Source: Pachypanchax playfairii
Taxonomy: Eukaryota > Chordata > Actinopteri > Cyprinodontiformes > Aplocheilidae
NCBI GenBank assembly: GCA_006937955.1
Contig: SSNP01000042.1
Location: 2,565,388 to 2,629,387, forward strand
Direction of reading: 5' to 3'
DNA length: 64,000 nt
A program made the translations under genes and the position numbers. Under the pieces are notes generated by a model. It was not told the DNA's origin and made no database searches. It saw only the letters and a list, made by a program, of their open reading frames with translations. Position 1 is the first letter of the stretch, and every line of letters starts with the position of its first letter. Of this stretch, positions 61,382 through 64,000 are shown in pieces.

Positions 61382-63059
61382 CCAGTCAAAGGGATTTACA
61401 GGACCGGGACATTCGGTGGCATTAAAAACTGCAGTCAAACTTTTCTGTATCTTTTCTCACTCGTGTCAGAACGATTAGCTTAAAAAATGAGTTGAAAAAA
61501 ACTGGAATGAACTTTATAATTTGTAATAAATATTAATAATAATTATGACAATAATAATGATATGATAATAAATGTCTTTTACCTAAAGTTTGATATTTAT
61601 GCATAAAGCCTAATTTAATTTTAAAAAGGATATTTTTTTTAAATCAACTACAAAGAAAAGTAAAAAGTAAAATAAAAATGTGCTTTTCTGCTCCACTTGT
61701 TTAAATTTTAATCTTTTACATTTGCCAATTAGTTTTCTCACGTAGGAATCTTGTGCTGCAAAGTAAATAGTGACTAAATTTTGCGCAAATGATAAAACAC
61801 AATATTTTTATGTGAAAAATAACTGATAAACAGGTTGAAACCCCAGTATTCTAGTCCACGAGCACATGATTTAACAAGATTCCTGAAGATTTAATCTTTA
61901 AGTTTGGGAAAACTTTAGCTTTTAAAATGCAACTTTAAAATAAACTAGTTATTAAAACACTTGAAATTTAATCCAAGAGGCGCTAATGGCGCTGAATTCC
62001 TATAGTTTCAATGACCACGTGCACATGCGTATTTCTGCACACTCTGTCCTGTGGCTCGCTCCCGGTGTGTGACTAATTGGGGGTGACAGAGAACAAAGGA
62101 GAAGATTAGAAGATTGAGCCTGTGGCACAGAAGAACAGGTCAGGAGGAGGTTTAGAGTCTGACTGTGATTATGGATGGGCAGGTGTCGCTGAAGGACACC
62201 TCTGCACCTCGTTGAGTGTCCTGCTTCAGTCCATATGGGTCAGATCTGCAGGATCCATGGAACCTGCAGCGCTGCAGCTCTTTGGATGTAACAACATCCA
62301 TCTGAGTCTAACTGATTTAATAAAATCTAAATACTCTTATTTTGAAAATGAACGAAATTGCCTCAACGCGTTCAAAGCTCAAATTCTTCAAAAACTTTGT
62401 ATTCTCAGATTGTTTCACAAAAATAAATAGAATCCATTGTGTAAATCCTCTCTCAGCTGTCCGCTATAAGAAACCGTGTGCAGCTTTTATTATCAGCGAA
62501 GCCTCTAATTGCTCAGCTGATTTTGAAGCTAACCAGGAGCGATGTCATTTCTCTGCTCCTGCCACAATGGGCCTCATTGGATTAAGTTCGAGCAGGCTTT
62601 GTTAAAAGCTGGTGCAAATCTAATCAAGGAAGAGACCTCAATTATTCTAGCATGTACTTAAATGATCAGACCACTAAAAATGGAGGAGGGAGGGGTGGGG
62701 TGGGGGGGGTGGGCCAGTGCAGGAACGCAATCAGCAGCCATTAAGGCCAGTTAATTCTAGCTGATGGCAGCTTTAAAATGAGATCCAGGATTTTTTACAG
62801 TAATGAGTATACTGTAATTATGAGGATGGGATGTTGTTGGTGTTTTCTGATGAGCTTTTTTTTTCATGGTCAGTTAAATAGTGCTCACAAAGGGAATGCT
62901 GACACAAGGTGTGAAATATCCTGTAGAGATGGTGTGCTGTTGTTTTGATTTGTTTTGTTTGTTTTTGTCCAAAAACATTTAAATAAGACTCAAACTGTCA
63001 TTTTTTATAATTATTTTTATAGAAGTTAACTGACTATTGCAGCTTAAGCTGAATCTCAT

Positions 63060-63330
63060 GTCATCCCTCCCTCTCTTGCCCGATGACCACTGGGTGAGAG
63101 AGACAAACCCACCCTGGACATGTCGCCAGCTCATCACAGAGTCTCACAGAGACAAACAAGCATTCACACTCTCTATCTAGTGACACCAAATAACCTAACA
63201 TGCATGTTTTTGGTCTGCAGAAGGAAACCAGAGTAACCTGCCATGCACATTTCAAGCAGAAGGAGTTGAACCAACAACTTCCTGTCTGTAAGACAACAGT
63301 ACTGATAAAACATGCATGGTGCAGCCCCAT
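63060..63330 (+). repeat. Degraded teleost dispersed repeat
   Basis: Contains the landmarks ACCCTGGACATGTCGCCAG, AACCTAACATGCATGTTTTT, GGTCTGCAGAAGGAAACC and a GTTGAACCAACAACTTCCTG tail, a sequence very common in fish genomes as a dispersed repeat. I recognise the type but cannot assign a family name with certainty. Confidence 0.65.
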
Positions 63331-63603
63331 TAAAATCTGTTACTCATATAAAAATACCAACTCTCACTGTTAGTGTTTGAGCTTCACAAAATATTCAGCG
63401 TGAACGGATCAAAAAGTTCTTGAAGAGACGTTTGATGCTAAATTTTTTACACAAAAACAAAAAGTAAAATAATTTTTTTGTTTGTTTGTTTGTTTGTTGT
63501 TTGGGTTAATGATGCACAAGAGAAAAACACATGAAAATCCACAAGTTTAAACAACGTGCTGTGACTGAAGGTAATGTTGTAGCTGTCAGTGAAGTGAACG
63601 GCA

Positions 63604-63639
<36 letters not shown>

Positions 63640-63643
<4 letters not shown>

Positions 63644-63929
63644 TTGTATTTCTGACCTCCTGGGGACCCGTTTCCTGACTTTTACTATCTTTCTGGGGTC
63701 CGAGGGTTCTTGTGGGGACCGAAGCCTGGTCCCCATGAGGGGGACTCCCCTTTTTAGGGTTAGGGGTTAGGTTTATAGGTATGGTGTGAATAGAGTTTTA
63801 GTTAGTCTTAGGGTTAGTTATAGATCAGTAATGGTTAAGGTTAGGAAAAGGGTTTGGGTTAGGTATAAATCTAGTTACTAAAATCAATGGAAGTCAATGG
63901 ACGGTCCCCATAAGGATAACAAAACACAC

Positions 63930-63931
<2 letters not shown>
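63640..63931 (+). repeat. TG-embedded dispersed repeat, copy C
   Basis: A 292-bp core between TG runs (63608-63639 and 63931-63977), nearly identical to copy A. Confidence 0.92.
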
Positions 63932-63977
<46 letters not shown>

Positions 63978-63981
<4 letters not shown>

Positions 63982-64000
63982 TTGTATTTCTGACCTCCTG
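63978..64000 (+). repeat. TG-embedded dispersed repeat, copy D (cut by window edge)
   Basis: The first 23 bp of the same core (GGGTTTGTATTTCTGACCTC onward) restart straight after copy C's TG run, so at this site the repeat is tandem. Confidence 0.85.

Larger units (their letters stand above)
46430..64000 (-). other. sox6: sox6 region upstream of the coding start (5' intron)
   Basis: 17.6 kb upstream of the first coding exon. Since exon 1 opens with an acceptor site, this is most likely intron leading from an unseen 5'UTR exon. It holds the LINE fragment, second Tc1, Harbinger derivative, C41 tract, GTTT repeats, two degraded dispersed repeats and a TG-embedded repeat. Blocks 48480-48990, 57420-57700 and 59440-60100 look unique. 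Long stretches such as 46440-49750, 54860-59340 and 60190-63050 have no gene that I can support. Confidence 0.7.

Overview
The window looks like teleost fish nuclear DNA. It has spliced vertebrate exons, long AT-rich introns, many CA/TG microsatellites and the usual fish transposon mix (Tc1, hAT, PIF/Harbinger, a LINE 3' end, small non-autonomous elements). I cannot name the species from sequence alone.

The only host gene I can support is sox6, a SoxD-group HMG-box transcription factor, on the minus strand. Seven coding exons were found by reading conserved peptide blocks and checking splice sites and phase: 46207-46428 (start codon), 43444-43654, 25447-25536, 18380-18552, 14935-15003, 3419-3539 and 2152-2231. 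Joined, they give 966 nt, or 322 codons, with every phase matching. They cover the N-terminus, the conserved block before the coiled coil, a leucine zipper (L180, L187, L194, L201), the glutamine-rich segment and the MPPLMIP / FIPSTM region. The rest of the protein, including the HMG box, must lie beyond the left edge. Non-coding 5' exons and the promoter were not recognised.

Layout, left to right. 1-3.5 kb: exons 7 and 6. 3.5-14.9 kb: intron 5 with a 3.1-kb minisatellite of 97 units of 31-32 bp. 14.9-25.5 kb: exons 5, 4 and 3, a TTAA-flanked MITE, a TG-embedded repeat and a 363-N gap. 25.5-43.4 kb: the largest intron, with nested hAT elements, a second TG-embedded repeat, compound tetranucleotide repeats and an intact Tc1 element. 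43.4-46.4 kb: exons 2 and 1 and a 16-bp minisatellite. 46.4-64 kb: sequence upstream of the start codon with a LINE 3' fragment, a second intact Tc1, a Harbinger derivative, poly-C tracts, candidate enhancers and a third TG-embedded repeat that begins again at the right edge.

The most notable structure is the pair of almost identical, full-length Tc1 elements in direct orientation on either side of sox6 coding exons 1 and 2. Both have intact transposase reading frames. The second copy also carries 110 bp of the first copy's right flank, which simple cut-and-paste transposition does not explain.
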